A stretch of DNA of 64,000 nt, from NCBI GenBank assembly GCA_965213595.1, contig CBDBZO010000002.1, positions 620,001 to 684,000 on the forward strand. The letters run 5' to 3'. A program made the position numbers and the translations under genes. Below are positions 1 through 8,368 of the stretch, in pieces (positions within the stretch are counted from its first letter, which is position 1; the number at the start of each line of letters is the position of its first letter). This DNA is from JBCCFC01 sp965213595 (lineage in GTDB: Bacteria; Chloroflexota; Anaerolineae; Caldilineales; Caldilineaceae). The notes under the pieces were generated by a model. That model searched no databases. It was given only the letters and a program-made list of their open reading frames with translations, and was not told where the DNA came from.

Positions 1-1
1 T

Positions 2-199
2 TTGCGGCTGGATGCGTCGACCGTCTCCGTGCTCGTCACGCTGGCGGCTTGCCCATCCGGCATCAACGTGTTGCCCTTTGCGCAACAGAGCGAGCGCGAG
101 CTGCGCATCGCCAGCGCCGCCATCTTTGTCTCGACCCTTCTCTCAATGGTCACCCTGCCCAGTTGGCTTTATGTGGTGACGCGGCTGGTCGGTGCTTGA
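2..199 (+). CDS. AEC-family transporter, C-terminal end (partial)
   Basis: Only the last 65 or so residues are present; the gene begins before the window. The visible part reads LAACPSGINVLPFAQQ followed by a hydrophobic segment (IFVSTLLSMVTLPSWLYVV), which matches the end of auxin-efflux-carrier (AEC) type permeases: a conserved P-x-G/N region and then the last membrane helix. The substrate cannot be told from this part; AEC proteins commonly export or import organic acids. The TGA stop is at 197-199 and is followed by a hairpin repeat. Confidence 0.6.
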   Translation: MRLDASTVSVLVTLAACPSGINVLPFAQQSERELRIASAAIFVSTLLSMVTLPSWLYVVTRLVGA

Positions 200-226
200 G
201 CGGGCAGGTATGGCTGCAGCAAGCAG

Positions 227-322
227 ATTTAACGCGGAGAGCGCAGAGAGCAGAAGAGGAATGGGTAGCCCGCTCTGCTCTCTGCGCTCTCCGCGTGAGT
301 TCTCCGCGTCTCCGCGTTAAAT
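227..322. repeat. Inverted repeat of the AACGCGGAG type
   Basis: The arms begin ATTTAACGCGGAGAGCGCAG and end with the complementary CTCCGCGTTAAAT, with a second copy of the inner word. A related element lies at 53825-53980, and weaker versions lie near 6430-6520 and 31740-31810. It fills the gap between the AEC transporter and the oxidoreductase and could form a hairpin in either transcript. Confidence 0.75.
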
Positions 323-374
323 CTTCTCAGCAAAACTTCAAATCAGTTCACATCCAGGAAGGAAATTTCCCACT

Positions 375-1607
375 ATGACCATTCAACTCGCCTTGATCGG
401 CTGCGGCGGCATTGCCAAGCGCCACGTCAACGTCATCCGCGATTTGCACGAGCGCGGGCGCGGCGACTTTGCCATCAGCGCCGTTTGCGACGCCAACGAG
501 GACAACGCACGCGAAATTGCGGCGCTGATTCAAGCGCAGCTGGGCAACCAACCCACCGTTTACGCCGACTACCGCGAGCTGATCGAGCGCGAAACCCTCG
601 ACGGCGTCGACATTTTGCTGCCGCACGGGCTGCACCACTCCGCCGCCATCGACTGCATGGAGGCCGGGCTGCACGTGCTCTGCGAGAAGCCGATGGGCGT
701 CTCAATTGCGGCCTGTCGACTGATGGAGGCCGCCGCCGAGCGCACGGGTCGCATTCTCTCGATTGCCGTGCCCTACCGCCGCACGCCGGGCCAGCGCACC
801 GTGCACTGGGTGCTCAATCAATCGGGGCTGCTTGGCACGCCGCTCACCTTTGCCCACCGCTACGCCCGCGCCCAGGGCTTGCTCACCACGACGCAAGGGC
901 CGCTGCCGCCGCGCATGGTCTGGCGGCGCAACAAGCTGATGTCCGGCGGCGGCCCCGTGCTGGACAGCGGCTACCACTACTGCGACAGCATGTACTACTT
1001 CTTTGGCCCCGTCGAGAAGGTCTACGCCGAGCTGCGCGCGCTGGAGGAGGGTCAATCGCTCAGCTTTGAGGATGCGCCGGAGAACGCCGTCTTTGTGACC
1101 TTTACCTTCAAAAGCGGCGTGGTCGGCTCGTGGTCGTGGAATTTGGCGGCGGCGGGGGAAACCGAGCGCAGCGTGGTCTTCTACGGCAGCGAGGGCGCCC
1201 TGCGCGATACGACCGAGAACCCTTTCGCCATCTTTCACCTCTTCGAGCGCCGCCCCGGCGAGCGCGAAACCGGCGAGCTGGTGCGGCTGGATGGGAAAGA
1301 GTACTCGCTCGCCGAGTTGGAAACGATGCACGAGGAGTCGCTGAGCGAGGCCGAGCGCGAGCGGCTCTACCCCGGCGGCGCGACCGACGGTTTTGCCGTG
1401 GAAATTTGGGAATTTGTCGAAGCCGTGCGCGGCAACCGCGAGCGCGTCGAGGTCGACGCCGAGGAGGGTCTGCGTTCGCTGGCCACGGGCGAAGCGATTT
1501 ACGAATCGGCGCTTACGGGCGAGGTGATTTACGTGGACGACGTGATTTCAGGAAAGCGGCGCGCCTATCAAGCGCCGATTGATGAGCACTGGGGGCTGGC
1601 CGGGTAG
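375..1607 (+). CDS. Gfo/Idh/MocA family oxidoreductase
   Basis: A 410-residue cytosolic NAD(P)-dependent oxidoreductase. The N-terminus has the Rossmann motif GCGGIAKRH (about residues 9-17), and EKPMGVS (about 104-110) is the hallmark Gfo/Idh/MocA motif with the catalytic-region lysine. The C-terminal half is the usual alpha/beta substrate domain, with a GYHY segment near residue 198. Family members act on sugars, inositols or related polyols; the substrate here is not evident. The ATG follows a GGAAGGAAA stretch with suitable spacing. The gene ends 8 bp from the convergent parB gene, leaving no room for a normal intergenic terminator. Confidence 0.88.
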   Translation: MTIQLALIGCGGIAKRHVNVIRDLHERGRGDFAISAVCDANEDNAREIAALIQAQLGNQPTVYADYRELIERETLDGVDILLPHGLHHSAAIDCMEAGLHVLCEKPMGVSIAACRLMEAAAERTGRILSIAVPYRRTPGQRTVHWVLNQSGLLGTPLTFAHRYARAQGLLTTTQGPLPPRMVWRRNKLMSGGGPVLDSGYHYCDSMYYFFGPVEKVYAELRALEEGQSLSFEDAPENAVFVTFTFKSGVVGSWSWNLAAAGETERSVVFYGSEGALRDTTENPFAIFHLFERRPGERETGELVRLDGKEYSLAELETMHEESLSEAERERLYPGGATDGFAVEIWEFVEAVRGNRERVEVDAEEGLRSLATGEAIYESALTGEVIYVDDVISGKRRAYQAPIDEHWGLAG

Positions 1608-1615
1608 CGCCCTGC

Positions 1616-2635
1616 TCACTCAGCGCCCTGCTCGTCGCCCGTCATCAGGCGATAGAGCATCTCCAAATCGTCGTCGTTGTAGAAGTGGACGACGAGGCGC
1701 CCGCTGCCGTTCTTGTTGCGGTTGAGATTGACGCGCGTGCCCAACGCCGCGCGGAAGCGATCCTCTACCTGGGCAAAGTGCGTTTGCAGCGGGTCCGGCT
1801 CTTCGGCTTCGTCCGCCGCCTGGGGGCGGCCGCTCAGCTCCACCATGCGCTTGACGAGCACCTCCGTCTGTCGCACGTTGAGTTCGCGCGCGAGGATTTC
1901 ATCCAGGGCGGCGCTCATCAGCTCTTCTTTGGGCAGCCCCAGCAGCGCACGCGCGTGGCCGCCGGAAATCTGTTGATCGAGCAGGGCCTGCTGCACGCCA
2001 GCGGGCAGGCGCAGCAGACGCATGGTGTTGGTGACGGCCGAGCGGCTTTTGCCCACCCGCTGCGCAACTTCGGCCTGGGTAAAGCCAAACTCGGAGACGA
2101 GCGCCTGGTAGGCCGACGCCTCTTCCAGCGGATTGAGATCGGCGCGCTGCACGTTCTCCACCAGCGCCCACTCCACCAGCTGCTGCGGCGACGCTTCGCG
2201 CACGAGGGCGGGCACGCTGCGCAGCCCGGCCAGGCGCGCCGCTCGCCAGCGCCGCTCGCCCGCAATCAGCCAGAAGCGCGCCTCGCTTTCCGAGGCGAGC
2301 GCCGTCGCTTCCCCGGCACGCGTCACGATCAGCGGCTGGATAATGCCGTGCTCGCGGATCGAATCGGCCAGCTCGTGCAGCGCCTGCTCGTCAAACTGGG
2401 TGCGCGGCTGGTGGGGGTTGGGCGCGATCTCGTCCGGCGCAAGCTGCCGCACGCCGTCGGGCAGTTCGGCAGCGGCGCTGGCGCGGCGGCGAGCGGCCTC
2501 CTCCTCCGAGCTGGTGATCAGCGCGCCCAGCCCGCGGCCCAGCCCGCGTCGCGGCGGGGCGCTCGCGGTGCTACGCTCTTCTTCGGTGGCGCTTCCGTTT
2601 GTTCCCGGCTGGGAAAAGGTCGAATGGCTGCTCAT
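1616..2635 (-). CDS. parB: Chromosome partitioning protein ParB
   Basis: A ParB/Spo0J-type protein of about 339 residues that binds parS sites and spreads to form the segregation complex with ParA. It carries the N-terminal GLGRGLGALI motif (contact with ParA/Soj), the ParB box with NPHQPR and GERRWRAARLAG (CTP-binding/nuclease-like fold), then a helix-turn-helix around FTQAEVAQRVGKSRSAV and a C-terminal dimerisation region. I chose the ATG at 2635 (MSSHS); a TTG at 2656 is the only other in-frame choice. parA lies about 56 bp upstream on the same strand, so the two are probably co-transcribed. No consensus parS palindrome was seen in this window. Confidence 0.95.
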   Translation of the reverse strand: MSSHSTFSQPGTNGSATEEERSTASAPPRRGLGRGLGALITSSEEEAARRRASAAAELPDGVRQLAPDEIAPNPHQPRTQFDEQALHELADSIREHGIIQPLIVTRAGEATALASESEARFWLIAGERRWRAARLAGLRSVPALVREASPQQLVEWALVENVQRADLNPLEEASAYQALVSEFGFTQAEVAQRVGKSRSAVTNTMRLLRLPAGVQQALLDQQISGGHARALLGLPKEELMSAALDEILARELNVRQTEVLVKRMVELSGRPQAADEAEEPDPLQTHFAQVEDRFRAALGTRVNLNRNKNGSGRLVVHFYNDDDLEMLYRLMTGDEQGAE

Positions 2636-2691
2636 GGCTCTGCTCGATCTGCGCAAATGGTTTTCGCTCTATAAATTTTCCAAAACTGCCT

Positions 2692-3543
2692 TCACTCGCC
2701 GCCCTGCGCCACCGGCTCGGCGACCGCCCGCGGAGATTCCGCTTCGGTAGCTGCTCCGGTGGCTGCTTCGCTGCGCGCGAGAAACTCCTGGGCCAGCGCG
2801 CGGTAGGCCTGTGCACCGGCGCTGTGGGGGGCGTAGCTGAGAATGGGCTCGCCGTAGCTGGGGGCTTCGCTCAGGCGCACGTTGCGCGGAATGATCGTCC
2901 GGAAAATCTGCTGGGGAAAGTGTCGCTGCACCTCGCGCACCACCTGGTTGCCCAAATTAGTGCGCCCGTCAAACATCGTCATCACGACGCCCGCTACCTG
3001 CAGGTGCTCGTTGAGGATATCGCGCACCTGCGTCACCGTTTGCAGCAGCGCGCTCAACCCCTCCAGCGCCAAATACTCACACTGCACGGGGATCACGACA
3101 CCGCTGGTCGCCGCCGTCAAGCCGTTGACGGTCAGCAGCCCCAGGCTGGGCGGATTGTCGATTAGGATGTAGTCGTACCGCTCGCGCAGCGGCCGCAGGG
3201 CGCGCGACAGCAGCCGCTCCCGCGCCATGACCCGCGTCATCTCCACCTCCGCACCGGCTAAATCCGTCGTCGCCGGAATCACGTCCAGCCCCATCCAGTT
3301 GGTGAGCACGAGGGCCTCGTCTGCGGGCGTCTCCTGGATGAGCACCTCGTAAAGCGTTGGCGCTGCGTCGTGCGGATCGATGCCCAAGCTCGTCGTGGCG
3401 TTGCCCTGCGGGTCGGCGTCCACGAGCAGCACGCGTCGCCCGGCGGCGGCCAGGTAGGCACCGAGATTCACGGCGGTAGTGGTTTTGCCCACGCCGCCCT
3501 TTTGATTGGCCAAGGCGTAGATTTTTGCGTGCTTGATCGGCAT
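2692..3543 (-). CDS. parA: Chromosome partitioning ATPase ParA/Soj
   Basis: A 283-residue ParA-family ATPase. It has the deviant Walker A motif KGGVGKTT at residues 15-22, the Walker A-prime aspartate in VLLVDADPQGN (about 38-48) and a Walker B region in YILIDNPPSLG (about 124-134). It drives chromosome origin segregation together with the adjacent parB. The N-terminus starts directly at the fold, so it lacks the helix-turn-helix extension of plasmid ParAs, which supports a chromosomal role. The C-terminus is an acidic, alanine-rich tail. Confidence 0.95.
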   Translation of the reverse strand: MPIKHAKIYALANQKGGVGKTTTAVNLGAYLAAAGRRVLLVDADPQGNATTSLGIDPHDAAPTLYEVLIQETPADEALVLTNWMGLDVIPATTDLAGAEVEMTRVMARERLLSRALRPLRERYDYILIDNPPSLGLLTVNGLTAATSGVVIPVQCEYLALEGLSALLQTVTQVRDILNEHLQVAGVVMTMFDGRTNLGNQVVREVQRHFPQQIFRTIIPRNVRLSEAPSYGEPILSYAPHSAGAQAYRALAQEFLARSEAATGAATEAESPRAVAEPVAQGGE

Positions 3544-3665
3544 GGCGAGGAGTGAACCAGAGCGAACGCCCGTGAATGACGCTGCTTTGCGAGAGGTGAA
3601 GCGCGACTAAGTTTTCCAAATTTTAACACACGTTGCAAACGGATCAAAGCAGGGGGGATGGGATT

Positions 3666-3842
3666 GGGTGCGTCCCAGATTTTGGCGAGCTTCGATGCAG
3701 AGCGACCTATCAAGGCTGGCACACCCGACCCCACCCCCCCACCCCCTCCCCACGCGCGGGGAGGGGGCTTACGAGGCTTCGTTGGTGACGAACCAGCACT
3801 GAGGGGGTGGGGTCGAACGCCCCAAAATTTTGGGACGCACCC
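3666..3842. repeat. MITE-like element with GGGTGCGTCCCA ends
   Basis: The left end (3666-3685, GGGTGCGTCCCAGATTTTGG) and right end (3822-3842) are imperfect inverted copies about 20 bp long. The inside holds a second inverted repeat built on GACCCCACCC/GGGTGGGGTC and a CTCCCC-GGGGAG core. No reading frame of its own. The size of 177 bp and nested structure suit a miniature non-autonomous element. Confidence 0.65.
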
Positions 3843-3856
3843 GGCGGGATTGGCTA

Positions 3857-4046
3857 AGGCTAATCCAAGATTATAAATGTACCACGGCTGATTGTGATGG
3901 AGGTGCGTCGCACTTGGGAAAGTGCAACGCACCGTAGGCTGTGTTGGCCGCACCAGAGAGACAGTCGACCGTGCGTCGCACCTTCTGAGGTGCGTCGCAC
4001 ATCCAACATGGCTTATCCCGGTATAGTTAATTTCCTGGAATTGCCT
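3857..4046. repeat. MITE-like element, AGGCTAATCC family, copy 1
   Basis: The ends are imperfect inverted repeats of about 30 bp: AGGCTAATCCAAGATTATAA on the left and, read in reverse, AGGCAATTCCAGGAAATTAA on the right. The interior has GTGCGTCGCAC-type palindromes. Related copies are at 12042-12268 and 43313-43491. It has no coding capacity. Confidence 0.7.
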
Positions 4047-4076
4047 AACCTCCGCGATTCAGCAGTTAGCAAACAG

Positions 4077-4110
4077 AGACCCCCACCGTTTTGAAACGGT
4101 GGGGGTCTTT
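4077..4110 (-). terminator. Hairpin terminator downstream of jag
   Basis: A perfect stem (GACCCCCACCGTTT at 4078-4091 pairing with 4094-4107) with a two-base loop lies about 30 bp after the jag stop. The T-run is better on the plus side (TCTTT), so it may also act in the other direction, but on the plus strand there is no gene to end. Confidence 0.75.
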
Positions 4111-4140
4111 GGCAGCGTATGCAAAAAGCATCATCGATTG

Positions 4141-5058
4141 CTAGCGGCTCGGCACGATATGCACCTTGCGGCGCTCGCCTTCGCCGGAGCTTTCGGTGTC
4201 CACGCCCTCGTACTCGCGCAGCGCGAGGTGGACGATGCGCCGTTCGTTGGGCGGCATGGGCTCCAGCGAATGGGCCCGTCCGCTGGCGACCACCTGCTCG
4301 GCCATGCGAAGGGCCAACTGCGTCAGCTGGCTGGCGCGCCGTTCCTTGTAGCCGTTCACGTCGACAACGATGTTCTGCCACTGGCGCGTGTGCTGGTTGA
4401 TCATCAGCCGCAGCAGATATTGCAGCGCGTCCAGCGTTTCGCTACGCCGTCCAATCAGGCTGTTCAGTTCCTCATCCTCGCCTTCGATGTTGAGCACGAG
4501 ATAGCGCTCATCCAGCTCATCCTCCGGCTCCTGCCATGACGCCTCGACCGTTGCCTCCACAAACTGCATCAAATCCACAATTTCGGTCAGCAGCTCGGTG
4601 GCCAGCGTCACCAGCTCGGCTTCGCTTGTCGAGCCGCTGGCTTGAGCGGGCTTTGTTCGCCCAGCGGCGGGCGGGGCAGCAGGCGTTTCCGCGACTTGAT
4701 CGCGCTGGACAACGCCAGCTTCGTCGCGATCAGCTTCACCGTGATCCGGCTCATTGTGCTCGGTCTCGCTTTGTTTATTCTGGGAAGCGTCGCTGGTGGG
4801 CGGCTTGGGAGATTGTTCTGCTTCGGCGATGCTGCTGCCCGCTGCCGAAGCGGTGCCACTCACCGTTGCGCTGGCGGGCGCGGTGGGGCGTTCCGTCAGC
4901 CGCACGCGGGCCAGTTCGCCGCCCAGCCCAAAAATACCGCGGCTGCCCTGGCTCAGCACCTCAATTTCAACCCGGTCGCGCGTTGTGCGCAGGTGGAGCA
5001 GCCCTTCGTTGATTGCTTCGTCGACGCTCTTGCCTGTAAATTCGTGCGCTTCTGCCAT
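4141..5058 (-). CDS. jag: Jag/KhpB RNA-binding protein (Jag_N-KH-R3H)
   Basis: A 305-residue RNA-binding protein. The N-terminal Jag_N domain (residues 1-56) contains KSVDEAINEGL and GSRGIFGLGG. A Ser/Pro/Glu-rich linker follows at about 60-135, then a KH-like region around 140-230 (LVLNIEGEDEELNSLIGRR) and a C-terminal R3H-type domain with the PMPPNERRIVHLAL motif. In other bacteria Jag is encoded next to yidC and, as KhpB, works with KhpA in RNA binding tied to cell division and envelope synthesis. The position directly downstream of yidC fits this. Confidence 0.93.
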   Translation of the reverse strand: MAEAHEFTGKSVDEAINEGLLHLRTTRDRVEIEVLSQGSRGIFGLGGELARVRLTERPTAPASATVSGTASAAGSSIAEAEQSPKPPTSDASQNKQSETEHNEPDHGEADRDEAGVVQRDQVAETPAAPPAAGRTKPAQASGSTSEAELVTLATELLTEIVDLMQFVEATVEASWQEPEDELDERYLVLNIEGEDEELNSLIGRRSETLDALQYLLRLMINQHTRQWQNIVVDVNGYKERRASQLTQLALRMAEQVVASGRAHSLEPMPPNERRIVHLALREYEGVDTESSGEGERRKVHIVPSR

Positions 5059-5178
5059 AACTGCTTCCTTTGATGGAGGCGACTAACTATTTCGTCAAGC
5101 GTAATTTGATGAGTTTGGCATGGCTGCCTTCGCTCGCTGGTCCGGTCGCGTGGTCATCATTTCAGCCTTGACAAGACA

Positions 5179-6336
5179 CTACTTGGTGCGACGCTTCTTG
5201 CGCCGTTTGCGGCTCGATTTGGTCACCTTGTTTTTGGCCGGTTGACTCGTACCGTTTCCCGTGCCGTTAGCCGTGCCGCCGTCGATTTGGTTTGTGCTAC
5301 TGCTGTCGACACTGCGCCGGGCGTCGCCATTTTGTTGGGCCTTGCGCTCTTCCGCCGCCTTGGCCGCGGCTTCGGTGAGGCTGTTGAAGAATCCGCCCAG
5401 GCCGCCGCGCGAGCCGCCGCCGTTTACGGAGCCCGATCCAGACCCCGAACCGTTGGGTTCCGGATCGACGACGGTGACTGTGCCGCTGCTGCCCGCACCG
5501 GCCAGCGCAAGTTGGTCGCGCTGCCGCCCCATGATCACGAACTGCTGCAGCATTTGCAGCAGGTTGCTCGTCACCCAGTAAAGCGTCAACCCGGCGGGCA
5601 CTTGCAGCGTGAAGAAGCCAAACATAAAGACCATCATCAAGCCGACTTGGCGCATCATGCCAGCTTGGTCGTTGCCGGGTGGGGGCGGCGGCGTCATCCA
5701 GCGCTGTGAAATGAACTGGGAGACAACCAGAAGCAGGGGCAGCACCAGGTAGGCGCCCAGGAGGCCATAGTTGCCGGCGCTAAAATTTTCGGGAATCCAG
5801 CTCATTCCGCCCGTGTACTCCGGAAAGCCCAAATCGGGAATCCAGAAGAAGGCGGCGTTTTGCAGCCGCGGCCCAATCACGACAATGGCCGAGTAGAGGC
5901 CAAAGAGAATCGGCATCTGCACCAGCAGCGGTAAACAGCCCGACAGCGGGTTGACGCCCGCCTCTTTGTAGAGCGCCATCTGCGCGGCGGCCAGCTTTTC
6001 GCGATCCTTGCCGTACTTCTTTTGCAACTCCTGCACCTTGGGCTGAATTGCTTTTTGCGCCTCCATGCCGCGAATCTGCGTCAGCGTCAGCGGCAGCGTC
6101 ACGAGCTTGATGAATAGCGTAAAGAGGATAATCGCAAAGCCCCAGTGGTAGGGAACGTTTAGCGCCTGCAGGCGCCCATCGATCCACGAGAGCGTGTGGC
6201 CGAGCGGCCATACAACGAGCGTCTGCCACAGGTTGCTCGGCGGATCGGACAAATCGCCGCCGCCCACGCCACAACCGCTCAACGCCAACATCGCCACCAC
6301 CATTACGGCCAATAACAGCCAGTGCTTTCGTTTCAC
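5179..6336 (-). CDS. yidC: Membrane protein insertase YidC (lipoprotein type)
   Basis: A 385-residue YidC/Oxa1 insertase of the short type found in Gram-positives and Chloroflexota. The N-terminus is a lipoprotein signal ending in the lipobox LSGC (Cys at about residue 22). The core has the typical five membrane segments, starting with WGFAIILFTLFIKLVTLPLT, and a cytoplasmic hairpin with the EGNP-like GVNPLSGCLPLLVQMP motif. The C-terminal tail is Ser/Thr/Gly-rich and ends strongly basic (SRKRRKKRRTK), as expected for ribosome contact. It inserts membrane proteins, with or without SecYEG. Confidence 0.95.
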   Translation of the reverse strand: MKRKHWLLLAVMVVAMLALSGCGVGGGDLSDPPSNLWQTLVVWPLGHTLSWIDGRLQALNVPYHWGFAIILFTLFIKLVTLPLTLTQIRGMEAQKAIQPKVQELQKKYGKDREKLAAAQMALYKEAGVNPLSGCLPLLVQMPILFGLYSAIVVIGPRLQNAAFFWIPDLGFPEYTGGMSWIPENFSAGNYGLLGAYLVLPLLLVVSQFISQRWMTPPPPPGNDQAGMMRQVGLMMVFMFGFFTLQVPAGLTLYWVTSNLLQMLQQFVIMGRQRDQLALAGAGSSGTVTVVDPEPNGSGSGSGSVNGGGSRGGLGGFFNSLTEAAAKAAEERKAQQNGDARRSVDSSSTNQIDGGTANGTGNGTSQPAKNKVTKSSRKRRKKRRTK

Positions 6337-6572
6337 TGTGTTGATTTTCTCCTCAAACCGCAGCGCAGACTCGATGAACGGTGCGCCGCGTTTATACGTG
6401 GTAATTCTGCCAAAACCTTTGGGAAGCAGTAAAATTTAACGCGAAGGCGCGCAGGAGCAAAAAATAAACCTGCCGACAAAACACTTTGCGTCTCCGGGCC
6501 TTTGCGTTGGAATCTTGCCGCTCTTGCATGGAAACATGTCTATTACTACACAGCTCCGTGGACAGGGCTTCT

Positions 6573-6788
6573 CTACGGAACCGGATCGTAGCCACCGGGA
6601 TGCCATGGGTGGCAGCGGCTGATGCGCCGCACGCCCAACCACAGCCCGCGCCCCGCCCCGTGGCGCTCGATCGCTTCGTACATGTACTGGGAGCAGGTCG
6701 GCTGAAAGCGGCAGGACGCGCCCAGCAGCGGGGAAACCCACCGCTGATAAAAACGAATGAGAAGCAGGGCCGATGCACGCATAATCAT
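6573..6788 (-). CDS. yidD: Membrane protein insertion efficiency factor YidD
   Basis: A 71-residue YidD homologue with the diagnostic RFYQRWVSPLLGASCRFQPT segment, the CSQY motif, and RISRCHPWHPGGYDPVP at the C-terminus. It assists YidC-dependent insertion at the inner face of the membrane. It starts 23 bp after the rnpA stop and precedes yidC by 236 bp, a gap holding only a weak hairpin repeat at about 6430-6520. Confidence 0.95.
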   Translation of the reverse strand: MIMRASALLLIRFYQRWVSPLLGASCRFQPTCSQYMYEAIERHGAGRGLWLGVRRISRCHPWHPGGYDPVP

Positions 6789-6811
6789 CTCGTTCCGCTT
6801 GACGGGCCGCC

Positions 6812-7246
6812 CTAGCTGTCCGCCTCGCTGCTTGTGCTATCTGCACCTGGATGCGGCGTCGACGCCTGGGTCGATGCTTGATGGGCGGGCGCTGGCGGCT
6901 GTGATGCTGGCGGCTGTAACAGCTGCGCCCGCCGCAAAAGGCGAGCGCAGGCTGCATCCATTTCGTGGTAGTCGGCGCTGCGGATGGGCTTGCGCGCAAT
7001 AAACACAATGTCCCACCCCGGCGCGATCTCTGCCAACCGCAGGCGGTTTGATTCGCGCAGCCGCCGCTTGATCTGGTTGCGCAACACGGCCTTGCCGATC
7101 CGCGTGCTCACGGAAAAGCCAAAGCGGCTGTGCGGCAAGTCGTTCTCGAGCGCGCAGAGCACCAGCAAGTGATTGCTGTGGCAATTCCCGCCGCGCCGCA
7201 CCTGCTGAAAGCGCCGATTCTCGCGCAAACGGTACTGTCGCTTCAC
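6812..7246 (-). CDS. rnpA: Ribonuclease P protein component
   Basis: The protein subunit of RNase P, which helps the catalytic RNA remove 5' leaders from pre-tRNAs. Family marks are KRQYRLRENRRFQQV at the start, FGFSVSTRIGKAVLRNQIKR (the RNR-type basic motif) and RRLRESNRL. I start it at a GTG at 7246 (VKRQYRL), preceded by a GGGG stretch; the 14 codons further upstream come from a CCCACTG tandem repeat and are unlikely to be translated. The C-terminal 40 residues are a Pro/Ala/Ser-rich tail beyond the normal family length. Confidence 0.92.
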   Translation of the reverse strand: MKRQYRLRENRRFQQVRRGGNCHSNHLLVLCALENDLPHSRFGFSVSTRIGKAVLRNQIKRRLRESNRLRLAEIAPGWDIVFIARKPIRSADYHEMDAACARLLRRAQLLQPPASQPPAPAHQASTQASTPHPGADSTSSEADS

Positions 7247-7354
7247 GCCAACCCCAATGTGCCTGCGATCGCCACTGCCCACTGCCACTGCCCACGCTTA
7301 ACTACTTGTTATTTGCGCCGGCGTGTTTAGCAGTGCGGTAGACGCGCCTGCTCG

Positions 7355-7519
7355 CTATCGGATCGACTTGCGCTGCGTCAGCTTGACGGCCAGCTGGGTG
7401 CGGCCGCGTCGACGGCGGCGCTTGATCACGTTGCGCCCGCCCGGACTCTTCATGCGCTTGCGGAAGCCGTGTGTCTTCAACCGCTTGCGGACTTTAGGTT
7501 GCCAGGTTCGCTTTGGCAT
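7355..7519 (-). CDS. rpmH: Ribosomal protein bL34
   Basis: A 54-residue, very basic protein beginning MPKRTWQPKVRKRLKTHGFR and containing KSPGGRNVIKRRRRRGR, the signature of bL34. The ATG at 7519 is preceded by GGAAGGAA on the minus strand. It heads the rpmH-rnpA-yidD-yidC-jag set, and a good promoter lies at 7699-7728. Confidence 0.97.
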   Translation of the reverse strand: MPKRTWQPKVRKRLKTHGFRKRMKSPGGRNVIKRRRRRGRTQLAVKLTQRKSIR

Positions 7520-7698
7520 TGTAAAAATTCCTTCCGTTCGGTGCTGCCGCGACAGCAAGAATGACTGAGATAAAAATAACTGGATGGCCCGCTTGGTGGG
7601 CAAAACAATAACGGCTGGCACAAAGCTTGCGTTCAACCAGCGTGCCGCCGTAATTCTGCAAAAACTTATAGTTAGCACTAATTACGCTTCAAACGAAT

Positions 7699-7728
7699 AG
7701 TATAGGGGTGGTCACCCGCCTTTGTCAA
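7699..7728 (-). promoter_or_regulatory. Promoter of the rpmH operon
   Basis: On the minus strand TTGACA (7723-7728) and TATACT (7699-7704) are separated by 18 bp. It lies about 180 bp upstream of rpmH and about 40 bp downstream of the stop of the preceding operon, so it should drive rpmH-rnpA-yidD-yidC-jag. Confidence 0.75.
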
Positions 7729-7769
7729 ATTTCGGGCGTTAAATTCCCCTCGTCAAATCCTGGCGCATT

Positions 7770-8195
7770 TTACTCCTCCACGTATTCCACGTTCAACTCG
7801 TTGACCACCTCGCGCAGCCGCTCGCCAAACTCGACGCTCACCGAGGGATCGCGGATGAGGCGGATGGTGGCGCGGCGTTCGGCGGCCTCGGCAACGAGCG
7901 CCTCGTACTGCGCAAAGTCGATGGCCTCGCCGTTGTAGCGAATGTCGTCGTTGGCGGGCACGTCGAACACGTACTCGACGGCCTCGACCCCCTCGGCTTC
8001 CTCAGCGGGCTCTGCTTCAACCGCTGGTTCGGCGGGCGCTTCGTTCCCCACGCCGACGTCGACCTCGACGGGCGCGCCGCCGCCCGCCTCGCCGGGGCCG
8101 AAGCCGCCGAATAAGCTGGAAAAGACGTAGGCAATCGCTGCGGCCAGCGCCACGATGGCGATGAGGATGCCGCTGTTGTTTCGTCGTCGTCGCAT
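7770..8195 (-). CDS. Membrane-anchored protein with a TolR/ExbD-like tail
   Basis: A 141-residue protein with one N-terminal membrane segment (ILIAIVALAAAIAYVFSSLF, residues 10-29), an acidic Ala/Glu/Pro linker to about residue 78, and a compact C-terminal domain (DIRYNGEAIDFAQYEALVAE and on). The layout (short cytoplasmic end, one helix, linker, small outer domain with alternating beta/alpha pattern) resembles ExbD/TolR. It follows a TolQ-like and a TolR-like gene on the same strand, which supports a role in the same proton-channel complex. The family is not firmly recognised. Confidence 0.6.
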   Translation of the reverse strand: MRRRRNNSGILIAIVALAAAIAYVFSSLFGGFGPGEAGGGAPVEVDVGVGNEAPAEPAVEAEPAEEAEGVEAVEYVFDVPANDDIRYNGEAIDFAQYEALVAEAAERRATIRLIRDPSVSVEFGERLREVVNELNVEYVEE

Positions 8196-8368
8196 GGGGA
8201 TCTCCTTGGTGTGATACTTGGTGCAGTATCTGCGGTTTCAAGTTCTGGGTGGAGCCTGGCTGTTTTAAGCCGTCTCATTTAACCACGAATTTTGATAAAG
8301 CGATGAATCTCCAATTCAACCACGGCGTCTTTTGCTCTCTGCGTCTTTACCCCTCGCGCTGGACGCTG

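Larger units (their letters stand above)
3544..4140. other. Non-coding gap between parA and jag
   Basis: This 597-bp gap holds no convincing gene. It contains two adjacent terminal-inverted-repeat elements (3666-3842 and 3857-4046) and the terminator of the jag operon (4077-4110). The parA promoter should lie close to 3550-3650, where the sequence is AT-rich, but no clear -35/-10 pair was picked out. Confidence 0.7.

Noticed and set aside
1685..2674. A 329-codon plus-strand frame opposite parB
   Set aside because: It is the antisense of a clear parB and has no recognisable domain.
3895..4010. Repeated GTGCGTCGCAC words as a possible CRISPR array
   Set aside because: Spacing and orientation are irregular, copies are inverted rather than direct, and there are no unique spacers.
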